Notes under the pieces: model-generated
What the model was told of the DNA's origin: nothing
The model's database searches: none
Seen by the model: the letters and a program-made list of their open reading frames with translations, nothing else
In this document: positions 8,673 through 17,092 of the stretch, in pieces
Layout of the letters: every line of letters begins with the position of its first letter
Numbering within the stretch: the stretch's first letter is position 1
Translations under genes and position numbers: made by a program
NCBI GenBank assembly: GCA_965247175.1
Contig: OZ252006.1
Coordinates: 806,001 to 870,000 of the forward strand
Source of the DNA: JANQMX01 sp965247175
GTDB taxonomy: Bacteria > Pseudomonadota > Alphaproteobacteria > Kiloniellales > DSM-21159
DNA length: 64,000 nucleotides
Direction: 5' to 3'

Positions 8673-9485
8673 GTGAGCCCCGAGGGCATCGCGCGCTATC
8701 GATCGCGTTGGCGGCTCGAGCCCGAGGGGGAGCCCTTCGAAACGCCGACGAGCTGGCTCCAGGCGGTGGCCTCTCCCTTGGGGCCAGCCATGCTGAAAGT
8801 CCTGAAGCCCGAGAGCGATGAGGGCAATGCGCCCGCGCTGCTGCGCTATTGGAATGGCGAGGGGGCGGTGCGCCTGTTCCAGGCGGAGGATGGGGCCTTC
8901 CTTATGGAGCGGGCCGAGGGAGCGCGGTCTCTGCCGGACATGGCACTCTCCGGGCAGGATCTGGAGGCGGCCGCCATCCTGGCCGATGGGGTCGAGCGAC
9001 TGCATGGGAAGCACGCACTGCCTCCGCCAAGGGAACTGACCCCGCTCTTCACGCAGTTCGCATCTCTCTTCGAGCGTAGGGCCGATCACCCGTTGCTGCA
9101 GCGCTGTGCGGATGTCGCAGAGGCTTTGCTCGACGAACCGCGGAATGTTCGGCCGCTGCATGGCGATCTGCATCACTGGAACCTACTCGACGCCGGTGCA
9201 AGAGGCTGGCTGGCCATCGATCCCAAGGCGCTCATCGGGGAGCGCACCTACGAGATTGCAAACCTGCTGCGCAATCCCTGGCCGCACAGCGAAGTGGTGC
9301 ACGACAGCACCCGCATGCTGCGCTTGGCGGATTTCTACTCCGCGCGCCTGGCTATGGATAAGGAGAGAGTTCTTCGCTTCGCGTTCGCGCACTGCGGGCT
9401 GTCCGCCGCCTGGGACATGGATGACGGCGATGACCCGGCATTCAGCCTGACTTGCGCCGAGATCTTGGCGCCGCTGACTGTCTAG
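8673..9485 (+). CDS. Aminoglycoside/hydroxyurea-type phosphotransferase (APH(6)/Hur family)
   Basis: A 270-residue kinase-fold protein starting at GTG 8673. The catalytic loop is LHGDLHHWNLL (about residues 162-172) and the metal loop is WLAIDPKALIGE, both diagnostic of the streptomycin 6-phosphotransferase/hydroxyurea kinase family, followed by the usual YEIANLLRNPW. In characterised members ATP phosphorylates streptomycin or hydroxyurea; chromosomal relatives are common in environmental bacteria and often have other or unknown substrates. Resistance is therefore not implied. It lies directly after the SMP-30/Yellow-like gene, and its stop overlaps the stop of the convergent GFA gene by four bases. 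Confidence 0.85.
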   Translation: MSPEGIARYRSRWRLEPEGEPFETPTSWLQAVASPLGPAMLKVLKPESDEGNAPALLRYWNGEGAVRLFQAEDGAFLMERAEGARSLPDMALSGQDLEAAAILADGVERLHGKHALPPPRELTPLFTQFASLFERRADHPLLQRCADVAEALLDEPRNVRPLHGDLHHWNLLDAGARGWLAIDPKALIGERTYEIANLLRNPWPHSEVVHDSTRMLRLADFYSARLAMDKERVLRFAFAHCGLSAAWDMDDGDDPAFSLTCAEILAPLTV

Positions 9486-9928
9486 CCTTTTCTGTCCTTC
9501 GGTTTGCCGTAGGCGGGGTCGCGCTCGCGGGAGTACTCATCGATCTGGGGCAGGTCGTCGTCGAAAGCGACCCAGGGTAGGCGCATGCGGCAATACGCGT
9601 GCGCCTGTGGTTTGAAGGCCTCAGGCCGATCGAGAAAACCGATGGCAAGATAGAACTCGTCCGGCGTGCCGGCGTCCTGGTAGCCGATAGCGCTGCCGCA
9701 GTCGCCGCAGAAGCTGCGCACCACCCCTGGGGTGCGGGAGAAGGTCTTGGGCTCGCCGCGAGTGAAACGCACCTGCGCCGGCCGATAGCCGACCCAGACG
9801 GTCAGTGGGCTACCGATCGCGCGGCGGCAGTCGTCATCGTGGTCGAAGCAGACCCAGAAGGGTTCGCCCCTCATCTCGGCCGCAATGGCGCCGCAGAAGC
9901 AGGCCCCGGTTTCCACGCGTTCGGTCAT
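9482..9928 (-). CDS. GFA-family zinc protein with altered cysteine ligands (copy 1)
   Basis: 148 residues, the size of GFA (glutathione-dependent formaldehyde-activating enzyme/CENP-V) proteins. It has the N-terminal GACFCGAI motif and the FCGDCGSAIGY motif, giving the C-x-C and C-x-x-C metal ligands. The usual CHCxxCRR motif appears as CFDHDDDCRR, so one or two cysteines there are replaced and spacing is changed. The name GFA is historical; most members have no proven formaldehyde activity. It shares overall layout with the second GFA protein at 17093-17524, including the DDDLPxxD segment near the C-terminus, so the two are distant paralogues. Confidence 0.82.
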   Translation of the reverse strand: MTERVETGACFCGAIAAEMRGEPFWVCFDHDDDCRRAIGSPLTVWVGYRPAQVRFTRGEPKTFSRTPGVVRSFCGDCGSAIGYQDAGTPDEFYLAIGFLDRPEAFKPQAHAYCRMRLPWVAFDDDLPQIDEYSRERDPAYGKPKDRKG

Positions 9929-10047
9929 GCCTTAGCTTGCCCGTGGCTTCATGATGGCTTCAAGTAGCAGGCGGGCCATTCGGCCCAGCGTTGACAGAGA
10001 TTCGGTGATAGCGCTGCGGGCAACTGGAGACGGTCGAGAGGTGAAGG

Positions 10048-11625
10048 GTGGGTGACTGGAGCAGCCTCGATCTCGTCGTTGTCGTAGCCTACTTCGGGCT
10101 CGTTCTGGCCATCGGCGTCTGGGCGGGGCGCGGCGAGCGGGATGCCACCGACTACTTCCTCGCCGGACGTGCGCTGCCCTGGTACCTGATCGGCTTCTCC
10201 TTTTTCGCCTCCAACATGTCTGGCGCGAGCTTCGTCGGGCTGATCGGCGCCTCCTATAGCTACGGCCTTGCCGTCTTCCACTACGAGTGGACGGCGGCCC
10301 TGGTGCTGATCGTCTTCGCCGTCTTCATCCTGCCGGTCTTCCTGCGCGCGAAGCTCTTCACCGTGCCGGAGTACCTCGAAGCCCGCTTCGATCGGCGGGC
10401 ACGCTACGCCTATTCCGGCTTCACCATCCTGACCTTGCTGTTCATCGACATGGCTGGCGCCCTCTACGCCGGGGGCATCGTCATCGGCACGCTCTTTCCG
10501 GAGATCGGCCTCTGGCCAGCCAGCGCCTTTCTGGCGCTCCTGGCCGGGCTCTACACGCTTATCGGCGGTCTGCGCGCCGTGGTGATCACCGACGCCCTGC
10601 AGGCCGTGCTGATTCTCTTCGGCTCGGCCCTCATTCTCTTCTTTGGGCTGGAGGCGGCCGGCGGCTGGGATGCCGTGGTCAACAGCTTGGAGCCGCAGCA
10701 GACCGAGCTGATCCGGCCCGCCGACGATGCCTTCCTGCCTTGGCCCGGCATCTTGGGGGTGCTGCTGCTTGGCTTCTATTACTGGACGCTCAACCAGTAC
10801 TTTGTGCAGCGCGCCCTGGCCGCGCGCTCGCTCAGCGAAGGGCGCAAGGGCGCGCTCTTCGGCGGTCTGCTGAAGCTGCCCAACGTCTTCTTCATGGTCA
10901 TCCCCGGGATGATCGCGCTGGCGCTCTATCCCGATCTCGACAGCCCGGACCAGGCCTTTCCGACCCTGGCCTTCGAGCTCTTGCCGATCGGTCTGCGCGG
11001 GCTGGTTCTGACGGCGCTGATCGCCGCCATCATGTCCAGCCTCGACAGCGCCATGAACGCCTCCGCCTCGCTGCTGACCATGGATTTCGTCCGCAGCCAG
11101 CGGCCTCAGACCTCCGGGCGCCAATTGCTGCTGATTGGCCGGATCTTCACCGGCATCCTCATGATCATCGCGGCTCTCTATGCACCGATCATCGCCGAGT
11201 TCGGCTCGCTCTTCGCCTACTTCCAATCGACTCTGGCCTATCTCGTGCCGCCCATCGTCGCCGTTTACTTCGGCGGGCTCTTCATCAAGCGGCTGCCACC
11301 TGGGGCTGGTTTTCCGGCCTTGATGGGGGGGCTGGCGCTCGGCGCGGTGCTGTATCTCTGCAAGGAGGTTACCGGCGTCTGGGCCGGACTTGGCCTGCCA
11401 CACATCCACTTCACCTACATGGCGATAGCGCTCTTCGCCGGGACATCGGCCCTTCTGGCCGCCTTCTCGCTCACAAGCGCCCCTGCGCCGACACCGACAG
11501 AGGCGGTCTTTCACCGCAGTGACATAGGGGAGGGTGTGACCGGCGGCTCCTGGCTGGCCGACTACCGGCTTCAGGCCTTTGTGCTCTTCATCCTGATGAT
11601 CGCCGTCATCGGTGCTTTCTGGTGA
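10048..11625 (+). CDS. Sodium:solute symporter (SSS/SGLT family)
   Basis: 525 residues from GTG 10048, with the AGAGGTGAAGG Shine-Dalgarno just upstream. At least 13 hydrophobic helices are visible. Family features include RDATDYFLAGRALPWYLIG near residues 30-50, FFASNMSGASFVGLIG, FTVPEYLEARFDRRAR (the FxxPxYLExRF motif of SGLT-like symporters) and YTLIGGLRAVVITDALQ. It would use the sodium gradient to import a sugar, a carboxylate or a similar small solute; the SGLT-like motif favours sugars or polyols but the substrate cannot be set. It is transcribed away from the GFA gene and appears monocistronic. Confidence 0.88.
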   Translation: MGDWSSLDLVVVVAYFGLVLAIGVWAGRGERDATDYFLAGRALPWYLIGFSFFASNMSGASFVGLIGASYSYGLAVFHYEWTAALVLIVFAVFILPVFLRAKLFTVPEYLEARFDRRARYAYSGFTILTLLFIDMAGALYAGGIVIGTLFPEIGLWPASAFLALLAGLYTLIGGLRAVVITDALQAVLILFGSALILFFGLEAAGGWDAVVNSLEPQQTELIRPADDAFLPWPGILGVLLLGFYYWTLNQYFVQRALAARSLSEGRKGALFGGLLKLPNVFFMVIPGMIALALYPDLDSPDQAFPTLAFELLPIGLRGLVLTALIAAIMSSLDSAMNASASLLTMDFVRSQRPQTSGRQLLLIGRIFTGILMIIAALYAPIIAEFGSLFAYFQSTLAYLVPPIVAVYFGGLFIKRLPPGAGFPALMGGLALGAVLYLCKEVTGVWAGLGLPHIHFTYMAIALFAGTSALLAAFSLTSAPAPTPTEAVFHRSDIGEGVTGGSWLADYRLQAFVLFILMIAVIGAFW

Positions 11626-11926
11626 TCGGCTGGCGCCAAAGGCCCTTGCCCATCAGACGGACTGGTACTGGGATCCCGGAACTCGGGTCTGACAAGCAGT
11701 CCTCGATCACTTCGCAGCCCCGGGTGTGGTTAAGCGGCTCGCCGGCGGGAGTGGCGAGACGGGTTTGGAAGGCCCGGCCCTATGACATTGCTCGACGCCG
11801 CTTTCTCGTGACGAGCCAGGGAGGACAGTCTACGCAGCGTGATGTAAATCTGGAGTATCAGACTCCGTTTAGTCCGCATGCAATCTTGCGCAGCATGGCT
11901 GCGCCAATGACTGGTCGGAGCATTCT
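11626..11926. other. Intergenic region, no gene seen
   Basis: About 301 bases between the symporter and the methyltransferase gene. A plus-strand open frame spans it but gives an arginine- and proline-rich sequence without family character and no ribosome-binding site. A short imperfect inverted repeat (GGAGTATCAGACTCC, about 11851-11865) is too small to call a terminator. The region presumably carries the methyltransferase promoter. Confidence 0.4.
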
Positions 11927-12628
11927 ATGACTGAGCATGATCCCGTTCTCGACGAGCAGACCGCCTACTATCGTGCGCGTGCGCCGGAGTATGATGAGTG
12001 GTGGCAGCGGCGCGGCCGCTATGATCGCGGAGAGGCGGCAAACCGATGCTGGGCGGATGAGGTTCGCGTGCTGGAAGCGGCCCTGGACGGCTTTGCGCCA
12101 TTGGGAGATGTCGCCGTGCTGGCCTGCGGTACCGGATGGTGGACAACCCGGCTGGTTCGCCATGCTGTGACGGTGACGTGCGTCGATGCCGCGCCTGAAA
12201 CCCTGGCAGTCAACCGAGCGCGGTTGCTCGAACAGGGACAGGCTTTGCCACGCTATGTCGAAGCCGATCTTTTCGCTTGGCAGTCGGAGGAACGCTTCGA
12301 CACGATCTTTTTCAGCTTCTGGCTCAGTCACGTTCCGACTGAGCGATTTGCGGAGTTTTGGGACCGCGTCGCAGCGGCCCTAAGGCCGGATGGCCGTGTC
12401 CTGCTGATCGATTCACTGCCTGCCGAGACGTCAGGGGCGATCGATCACAGGCCACCCGATACGGAGGGCATACAAGAGCGCAAGCTCGGCGACGGCCGTA
12501 GCTTCCGCGTGGTCAAGCTCTACTACGACCCCACGGACCTGACCGACCGGCTAGCGGCTCTCGGCTGGCAGGCTTCGCTGATCCGTACCGAGACCTATTT
12601 TCTTTACGGAGAGGTTCGTCGGGCCTAA
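11927..12628 (+). CDS. Class I SAM-dependent methyltransferase
   Basis: 233 residues. The SAM-binding motif I is VAVLACGTGWWTTRL (about 64-78), the acidic end of strand 2 is VTCVDAAPETL, and motif for strand 4 is FDTIFFSFWLSHVP, followed by RPDGRVLLIDSLP. The opening YYRARAPEYDEWW is common to a group of small-molecule methyltransferases found widely in proteobacteria. Acceptor unknown. The gene stands alone between the symporter and the DUF533 gene, so context gives no clue. Confidence 0.85.
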   Translation: MTEHDPVLDEQTAYYRARAPEYDEWWQRRGRYDRGEAANRCWADEVRVLEAALDGFAPLGDVAVLACGTGWWTTRLVRHAVTVTCVDAAPETLAVNRARLLEQGQALPRYVEADLFAWQSEERFDTIFFSFWLSHVPTERFAEFWDRVAAALRPDGRVLLIDSLPAETSGAIDHRPPDTEGIQERKLGDGRSFRVVKLYYDPTDLTDRLAALGWQASLIRTETYFLYGEVRRA

Positions 12629-12730
12629 CCGCCTAAGCCTTCTCCCGGACAGCGCTTTAAAACGGCGTGCGCTTCCCTACATGAGGGCCCGACCTAGATT
12701 TCCCGCAAACCTCTGTCCGGAGTTGCCGCC

Positions 12731-13540
12731 ATGCTCGATGCCAAACGCCTGCTCGACCAGTTTCTGGGCCAGCAGCAGGCGCCAAATGCGCCCGATGCGC
12801 CAACTGGAGGGGCGGCTCCACAGGGCTCCGGCGGTGGCTTTTCCGTCGGTAACCTGATCGGCGACACCGGCAGCTTCGCCAAAGGGGCCGCGGCCGGCGG
12901 TATTCTCGGCCTGCTGCTCGGCGGCAAGAAGCCCAAGAAGCTGGCCAAGACCGCGCTGACCTATGGCGGCGCTGCCGTTGTTGGCGGCCTGGCCTATCGC
13001 GCCTGGCAGAACTGGCAGACCCAAAAGGCCGGGGGCGGCGGGTCGGCGCCAGCTCAAGCGCCCAGCCCGGCGCCCGCGCCGCAACCCAGGCAGCCGATCG
13101 CCATGGGTTCCCCAGACCCGGTTCTGCCGCCGCCCGGCGACACGGCATTCCTGCCGGACAACGAAGCCGACCAGCAGGACCTCAGCCGCGCCCTGGTGCG
13201 CGCCATGATCGCGGCGGCCAAGGCCGACGGCCACGTGACGCCGGACGAGCAGAGCCGCATCTTCGAGAACCTCAGCGCGCTCTCCTTGGAGCGCGACGAC
13301 CAGGCCTTTGTGCTGGAGGAGTTGGGCAAGCCGCTCGACATCGAGGCCGTGGCGGCGGAGGCCAAGACGCCGGAGCAGGCGGCGGAGATCTATGCTGCCT
13401 CCCTCTTGGCCATCGACCCGAGCGGACCGGCCGAGCGCGGCTATCTCGGTCTTTTGGCGGCCCGGCTGAAGCTGGACCCGGCCTTGGTCGAGCATCTCCA
13501 CGCCAGCATCGCCGAAGCTGAAGCCCAAGCCGTTTCGTGA
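12731..13540 (+). CDS. DUF533 (YebE-like/TerB-fold) membrane-associated protein
   Basis: 269 residues. The N-terminal part has a glycine/alanine-rich hydrophobic stretch (FAKGAAAGGILGLLLGG and LTYGGAAVVGGLAYRAWQNW, residues about 50-95), followed by a Pro/Ala-rich linker, and then a TerB-like all-helical domain from about residue 150 with ALVRAMIAAAKADGHVTPDE, an acidic loop that in TerB-fold proteins binds metal or membrane partners. DUF533/YebE proteins are inner-membrane-associated and some are envelope stress regulated, but their biochemical role is not known. The sodium channel gene starts 12 bases after its stop, so they are probably co-transcribed. Confidence 0.82.
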   Translation: MLDAKRLLDQFLGQQQAPNAPDAPTGGAAPQGSGGGFSVGNLIGDTGSFAKGAAAGGILGLLLGGKKPKKLAKTALTYGGAAVVGGLAYRAWQNWQTQKAGGGGSAPAQAPSPAPAPQPRQPIAMGSPDPVLPPPGDTAFLPDNEADQQDLSRALVRAMIAAAKADGHVTPDEQSRIFENLSALSLERDDQAFVLEELGKPLDIEAVAAEAKTPEQAAEIYAASLLAIDPSGPAERGYLGLLAARLKLDPALVEHLHASIAEAEAQAVS

Positions 13541-13552
13541 TATCAGGCGGCC

Positions 13553-14416
13553 ATGTCGAGCGATTTGGCCCGTGATACGTCCACGCCTTTGGCCGCCCTG
13601 CGGGCGCGGGCCCGGCGTCTGACGGACGATATCCGCTTTACGCGCTTCATCAGCATCGTCATCGCCATCAACGCGGTGACCCTGGGCATGGAGACCTGGG
13701 CGGAGGCGATGGCGCGCTTCGGCGACACGCTCTATGCCATCGACCGGATTGCCTTGGCCATCTTCGTCGTCGAGATCCTGCTGAAGCTCTTCGGCCACGG
13801 CACCCGCTTCTTCAAGAGCGGCTGGAACGTCTTCGACTTCATCATCGTCGGTATCGCGCTGATGCCGGCCTCCGGCGCTTTCTCGGTGCTGCGCGCCTTG
13901 CGCATCCTGCGGGCGCTGCGCCTGCTCTCGGTCGTGCCGCAGATGCGCGCGGTGGTCGAAGCGCTGCTGGCCGCCGTCCCCGGCATGGGGGCGATCATCG
14001 CCGTGCTCGGGCTGGTCTTCTACATCGCCGCGGTGATGGCGACCAAGCTCTTCGCCGCCGCCTTCCCCGACTGGTTCGGCTCAGTCGGCGCCTCCATGTA
14101 CTCGCTGTTCCAGATCATGACCCTGGAGAGCTGGTCCATGGGCATCGTGCGGCCGGTGATGGAGGTCTACGGCTGGGCCTGGGCCTTCTTCGTGCCCTTC
14201 ATCATCGTCACCAGTTTCGCCGTGCTGAACCTCTTCATCGCCCTGATCGTCAACTCGCTGCAGATGATCAACGAAGCGAGCCTGCGCGAGGCCACCGAAG
14301 AGGCTGAGCACCACGCCCACGACGAGCGGGAGGCCATGATGCAGGAAATCAGAGCCCTCCGCGGCGAAGTGTCAGCCCTTCGCCAAGAGCTCAAGCAGGG
14401 GCGGGCGGGGGAGTAG
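13553..14416 (+). CDS. Bacterial voltage-gated sodium channel (NaChBac/BacNav family)
   Basis: 287 residues, the usual length for a single-domain six-helix BacNav subunit that assembles as a tetramer. S1-S3 occupy about residues 28-105. The S4 voltage sensor carries four arginines at three-residue spacing (R114, R117, R120, R123 in VLRALRILRALRLL). The pore loop contains TLESWSM (190-196), identical to the selectivity filter reported for NavAb-type sodium channels. S6 ends in AVLNLFIALIVNSLQ, and the C-terminus (about 245-282) is a heptad-like coiled coil with EEAEHHAHDEREAMMQEIRAL, the tetramerisation bundle. It follows the DUF533 gene by 12 bases. In Bacillus this type of channel links to motility and pH behaviour; the role here is unknown. 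Confidence 0.94.
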   Translation: MSSDLARDTSTPLAALRARARRLTDDIRFTRFISIVIAINAVTLGMETWAEAMARFGDTLYAIDRIALAIFVVEILLKLFGHGTRFFKSGWNVFDFIIVGIALMPASGAFSVLRALRILRALRLLSVVPQMRAVVEALLAAVPGMGAIIAVLGLVFYIAAVMATKLFAAAFPDWFGSVGASMYSLFQIMTLESWSMGIVRPVMEVYGWAWAFFVPFIIVTSFAVLNLFIALIVNSLQMINEASLREATEEAEHHAHDEREAMMQEIRALRGEVSALRQELKQGRAGE

Positions 14417-14524
14417 GGCGTCTACGCCAGGACGCCAACGGCTTGTTCTGGAACGAGAGCCTTCCAGACGTCACAATGAGCTGTTGTAGTCTGCTTCGTC
14501 TTTGGGTGTTTTCCGAGCAAAGCC

Positions 14525-15412
14525 ATGCGACACCTCGTACAACGCCTCACCCCGCGGTCATTGGCAGAGCAGGCTCTTTCCCGGTGCTCAAGAGTGGGCC
14601 GTCCGGTCCTTCTGTGTCTCTCTGTGGCGGTGATTGGGGTGGTCTTGTCGACACTGGACCGTGCAACGGCGGCAGACCGTGAGGTCGATCTGCAGCTCGT
14701 TCTTGCCGTCGATGTCTCCAGAAGCATGGACCCGGACGAAGCAGCGCTTGTGCGTCTGGGCTTCGTCCATGCCTTTCGCCATCCTGACGTCATCTATGCA
14801 GTCGAGCGCGGGCCGCTCGGACGCATCGCCGTCACCTACGTTGAGTGGGGTGGCAACTACGACCAGCGAACAGGGGTCGATTGGACCGAGATTACGGATG
14901 CGCAGAGCGCCGCCGCCTTTGCGCGGGCGATCGAGCAATCTCCGGTCTTCCTCGTCAATTGGACGTCCATCAGCGGCGCGATCGCATTCAGCGCCCAGCG
15001 CTTCCGAGGCAATGGATTTCGCAGTGAGCGGCGCATCATCGACATTGCGGGAGATGGCCCCAACAACGTCGGTCCCTACGTCCTGGAGGCGCGAAATCGC
15101 GCTCTCGCCTCCGGGATCGTCATCAACGGCTTGCCCATCATCAACAACCGCCCGCAGGCCAACGGATACCCCAACTTTCCCGATCTGGACCTCTACTACG
15201 AGGACTGCGTCATCGGCGGACCGGGGTCCTTCATGGTGGTGGCCAATGGCTTCCAGGACTTCGAGCGTGCCATTCTTCGCAAGCTGTTGACGGAAATCGC
15301 CGGCCGGGTGCCGCCCCGCAATCCGGTCCGGCTGGTGGCGGACAGGCCTCGTCCTCCCTGCAACGCCGGCGAGATCCAGCTCCAGCGATACCTCGATTAC
15401 GGGACCTTCTGA
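14525..15412 (+). CDS. Exported DUF1194 (von Willebrand A-like) protein, copy 1
   Basis: 295 residues with an N-terminal signal sequence (VLLCLSVAVIGVVLSTL, cleavage probably near ATAAD). The mature part begins with the metal-site-like LVLAVDVSRSMD, a MIDAS-type D-x-S-x-S variant (DVSRS), and continues with ERRIIDIAGDGPNN, both typical of DUF1194/vWA proteins. Function is unknown; they are usually periplasmic and appear scattered in alphaproteobacterial genomes. It is paralogous to the protein at 48802-49554: both share the AVD-x-S start, the IDIAGDG/VDISGDG strand, INGLPI/VNGLTI, and a FxDFxRAI segment near the end. The C-terminal tail (NPVRLVADRPRPPCNAGEI) is longer here. Confidence 0.83.
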   Translation: MRHLVQRLTPRSLAEQALSRCSRVGRPVLLCLSVAVIGVVLSTLDRATAADREVDLQLVLAVDVSRSMDPDEAALVRLGFVHAFRHPDVIYAVERGPLGRIAVTYVEWGGNYDQRTGVDWTEITDAQSAAAFARAIEQSPVFLVNWTSISGAIAFSAQRFRGNGFRSERRIIDIAGDGPNNVGPYVLEARNRALASGIVINGLPIINNRPQANGYPNFPDLDLYYEDCVIGGPGSFMVVANGFQDFERAILRKLLTEIAGRVPPRNPVRLVADRPRPPCNAGEIQLQRYLDYGTF

Positions 15413-15476
15413 GGTCCACCTCCCGCTCAGGACCTGCAATAGCGGCGGCGCTCGAGCGGAAGCGGGTGGGTCGACT

Positions 15477-15812
15477 CTAAGCCCGGGTTGGCAGGTCGAG
15501 CTCAATCAGACCAGACGCGAGCAAGACGAACACACCCACGGGGAGCGACAGGAAGAGGCGGGCGCCCCACTTCGACTGTGGTTCTTTATAGTAGCCGGTC
15601 GTCCAGATGCCGATGGCCCAGGCGAGCCACATCCCGGCCGTGTAGAGCAGCGTCCCTGTCGTCCATTCGAACGCTCGAAACTGGAGATCGCCGCTCTCGG
15701 CACGGGTAACGTAGCCGTCGAAGTAGCCCAGCCAGCAAAACATGGCCGCGAGCCAGCACCCGACGATCAGCGCGTGCTGCCAACTCCTATCCGGCCGGAA
15801 GCCTTTGATCAC
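15477..15812 (-). CDS. Small hypothetical membrane protein
   Basis: I do not recognise this protein. From GTG 15812, preceded by AAAGGG six bases upstream, it has 111 residues; a TTG at 15827 would add five. Three hydrophobic helices are visible: HALIVGCWLAAMFCWLGYF, LLYTAGMWLAWAIGIWTTGYY and LFLSLPVGVFVLLASGLI. It converges on the DUF1194 gene. Real coding is supported by the clear helix pattern and ribosome-binding site, but no family was recognised. Confidence 0.55.
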   Translation of the reverse strand: MIKGFRPDRSWQHALIVGCWLAAMFCWLGYFDGYVTRAESGDLQFRAFEWTTGTLLYTAGMWLAWAIGIWTTGYYKEPQSKWGARLFLSLPVGVFVLLASGLIELDLPTRA

Positions 15813-16004
15813 AAGAAGCCCTTTCAAGGCGCCGATATGCGACAGGTGCCCGCCAGCGCTCTCTTCCCAGCGTCATGTGGCGGCACAGGTTGGGCACTAT
15901 GCGACTTGAAGCTGTTCTAGCTCATGCAATCCGTGTCACCAAGAAGGGGCCAAGGGAAGGGGCGCCAGAGTTGAAGAGTGTGCGTCGCCTCGCTCTTGGC
16001 GCGA

Positions 16005-16976
16005 TCATTGCGGCAGGAGGCCGAGCTCCGTGAGGTACTGCTGCACGCCCGGGTGAATGTGCTCGACCGACGCAGCCCCCTTGACGGTGTTCTCCGGCAG
16101 GGTCTCGCGGCCTTGCGCCAGCCGCGCGGCCAGGGCGGGCTGGGCCTGGTGGATGGCCTTGGCCAGTTGATAGGCCGTTTCGTCCGGAAGGTCGGGGCGA
16201 GCCATGACGAAGCTGAAGGAGGCAACGGTCTCCAAAGGCTCGGCCTGGCCGGGATAGGCGCCGGCAGGCAGGGTCATGGGCGTGAGGAAGGCGTAGGCAT
16301 CGCTGATCTTGGCCGCCTGCTCCGCCGTCATGCCGACCAGCCGGCCGCCGCCCTCCATGATCTTGGTGAAGTTGGGCCAACCGACTCCGCCGCCCCAGAG
16401 GGCGTCCACATCGCCCTCCAGCACCATCGGGGCGCCGAGGCCGGCCTTCTCCAGATACGCCGCCTGGAAGTCCGCATCGCGGTCGAGGCCCAGGCCCTCC
16501 GTGACGTACTTGCCGAGCAAGGTCAGGCCCGAGGCCGAGGTGCCCCAGGCCACCCGCTCACCGATCAGGTCGTCGAAGGTCCGGGCCGGGCTGTCACCCC
16601 GCACGGCAAAGGCCCCGAAGGTCGGGTAGATCGCGGTGATGATCTTGAGCGGGGAGGGCTCCGTACGGCCGATGCCGGCCAGAGCTTCCTGGGCCGGCAG
16701 GCTGGCGACCAGGGCGACGTCGAGCTTGCCCTGCTCCAACAGCGGAATGTTCTCGCGGCTGCCCTTGGTGGCGGTCGCTTCCAGTGCGAAGGCGGGCGCG
16801 GCCTCGTTGACGACCTCAGCCAGGACGCCGCCATAGAGCTCGAAGCCGCCGCCCGGCGTCGCCGTCCCGAGGGTGAGGCGCTCGGGCGCGGCTTGCGCCG
16901 CCAAGCTGGGCAGGGCCAGCATCATGCCGGCCAACCAGAGGCCCACAATACGTTTGCTCACGTTGGTTCGGGTCAC
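16005..16976 (-). CDS. TAXI-family TRAP-type solute-binding protein
   Basis: 323 residues from GTG 16976, with GGGAGG eight bases upstream. Signal peptide: VGLWLAGMMLALPSLAAQAA. The mature protein opens with RLTLGTATPGGGFELYGGVLAEV, the glycine-rich hallmark of the TAXI (TRAP-associated extracytoplasmic immunogenic) group, and contains the ENIPLLEQGKLDVALV segment. In known systems these bind a carboxylate or amino acid such as glutamate for a fused TRAP 4TM/12TM permease. No TRAP permease gene lies next to it in this window, so it is an orphan binding protein or works with a permease elsewhere. Confidence 0.86.
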   Translation of the reverse strand: MTRTNVSKRIVGLWLAGMMLALPSLAAQAAPERLTLGTATPGGGFELYGGVLAEVVNEAAPAFALEATATKGSRENIPLLEQGKLDVALVASLPAQEALAGIGRTEPSPLKIITAIYPTFGAFAVRGDSPARTFDDLIGERVAWGTSASGLTLLGKYVTEGLGLDRDADFQAAYLEKAGLGAPMVLEGDVDALWGGGVGWPNFTKIMEGGGRLVGMTAEQAAKISDAYAFLTPMTLPAGAYPGQAEPLETVASFSFVMARPDLPDETAYQLAKAIHQAQPALAARLAQGRETLPENTVKGAASVEHIHPGVQQYLTELGLLPQ

Positions 16977-17092
16977 GGTGACTACCTCCCATCCTCCGCT
17001 GTTCGCTCAGCCCTGATGTGAGGCCCGCTTGGCCAGGGTCAATTGCCGACTTCCCTCCGGCGCCAAGACGGGAACGCTGAGCGGGACCGCGC

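Noticed and set aside
8673..9485. Antibiotic resistance gene
   Set aside because: The family match is good, but chromosomal relatives of this kinase are widespread and there is no mobile element or resistance context.
9949..11514. Minus-strand frame of 521 codons opposite the sodium:solute symporter
   Set aside because: Its composition is charged low complexity, and the plus strand has the family motifs and membrane helices.
11622..11930. Open frame between the symporter and methyltransferase genes
   Set aside because: No ribosome-binding site, Arg/Pro-rich composition and no family character.
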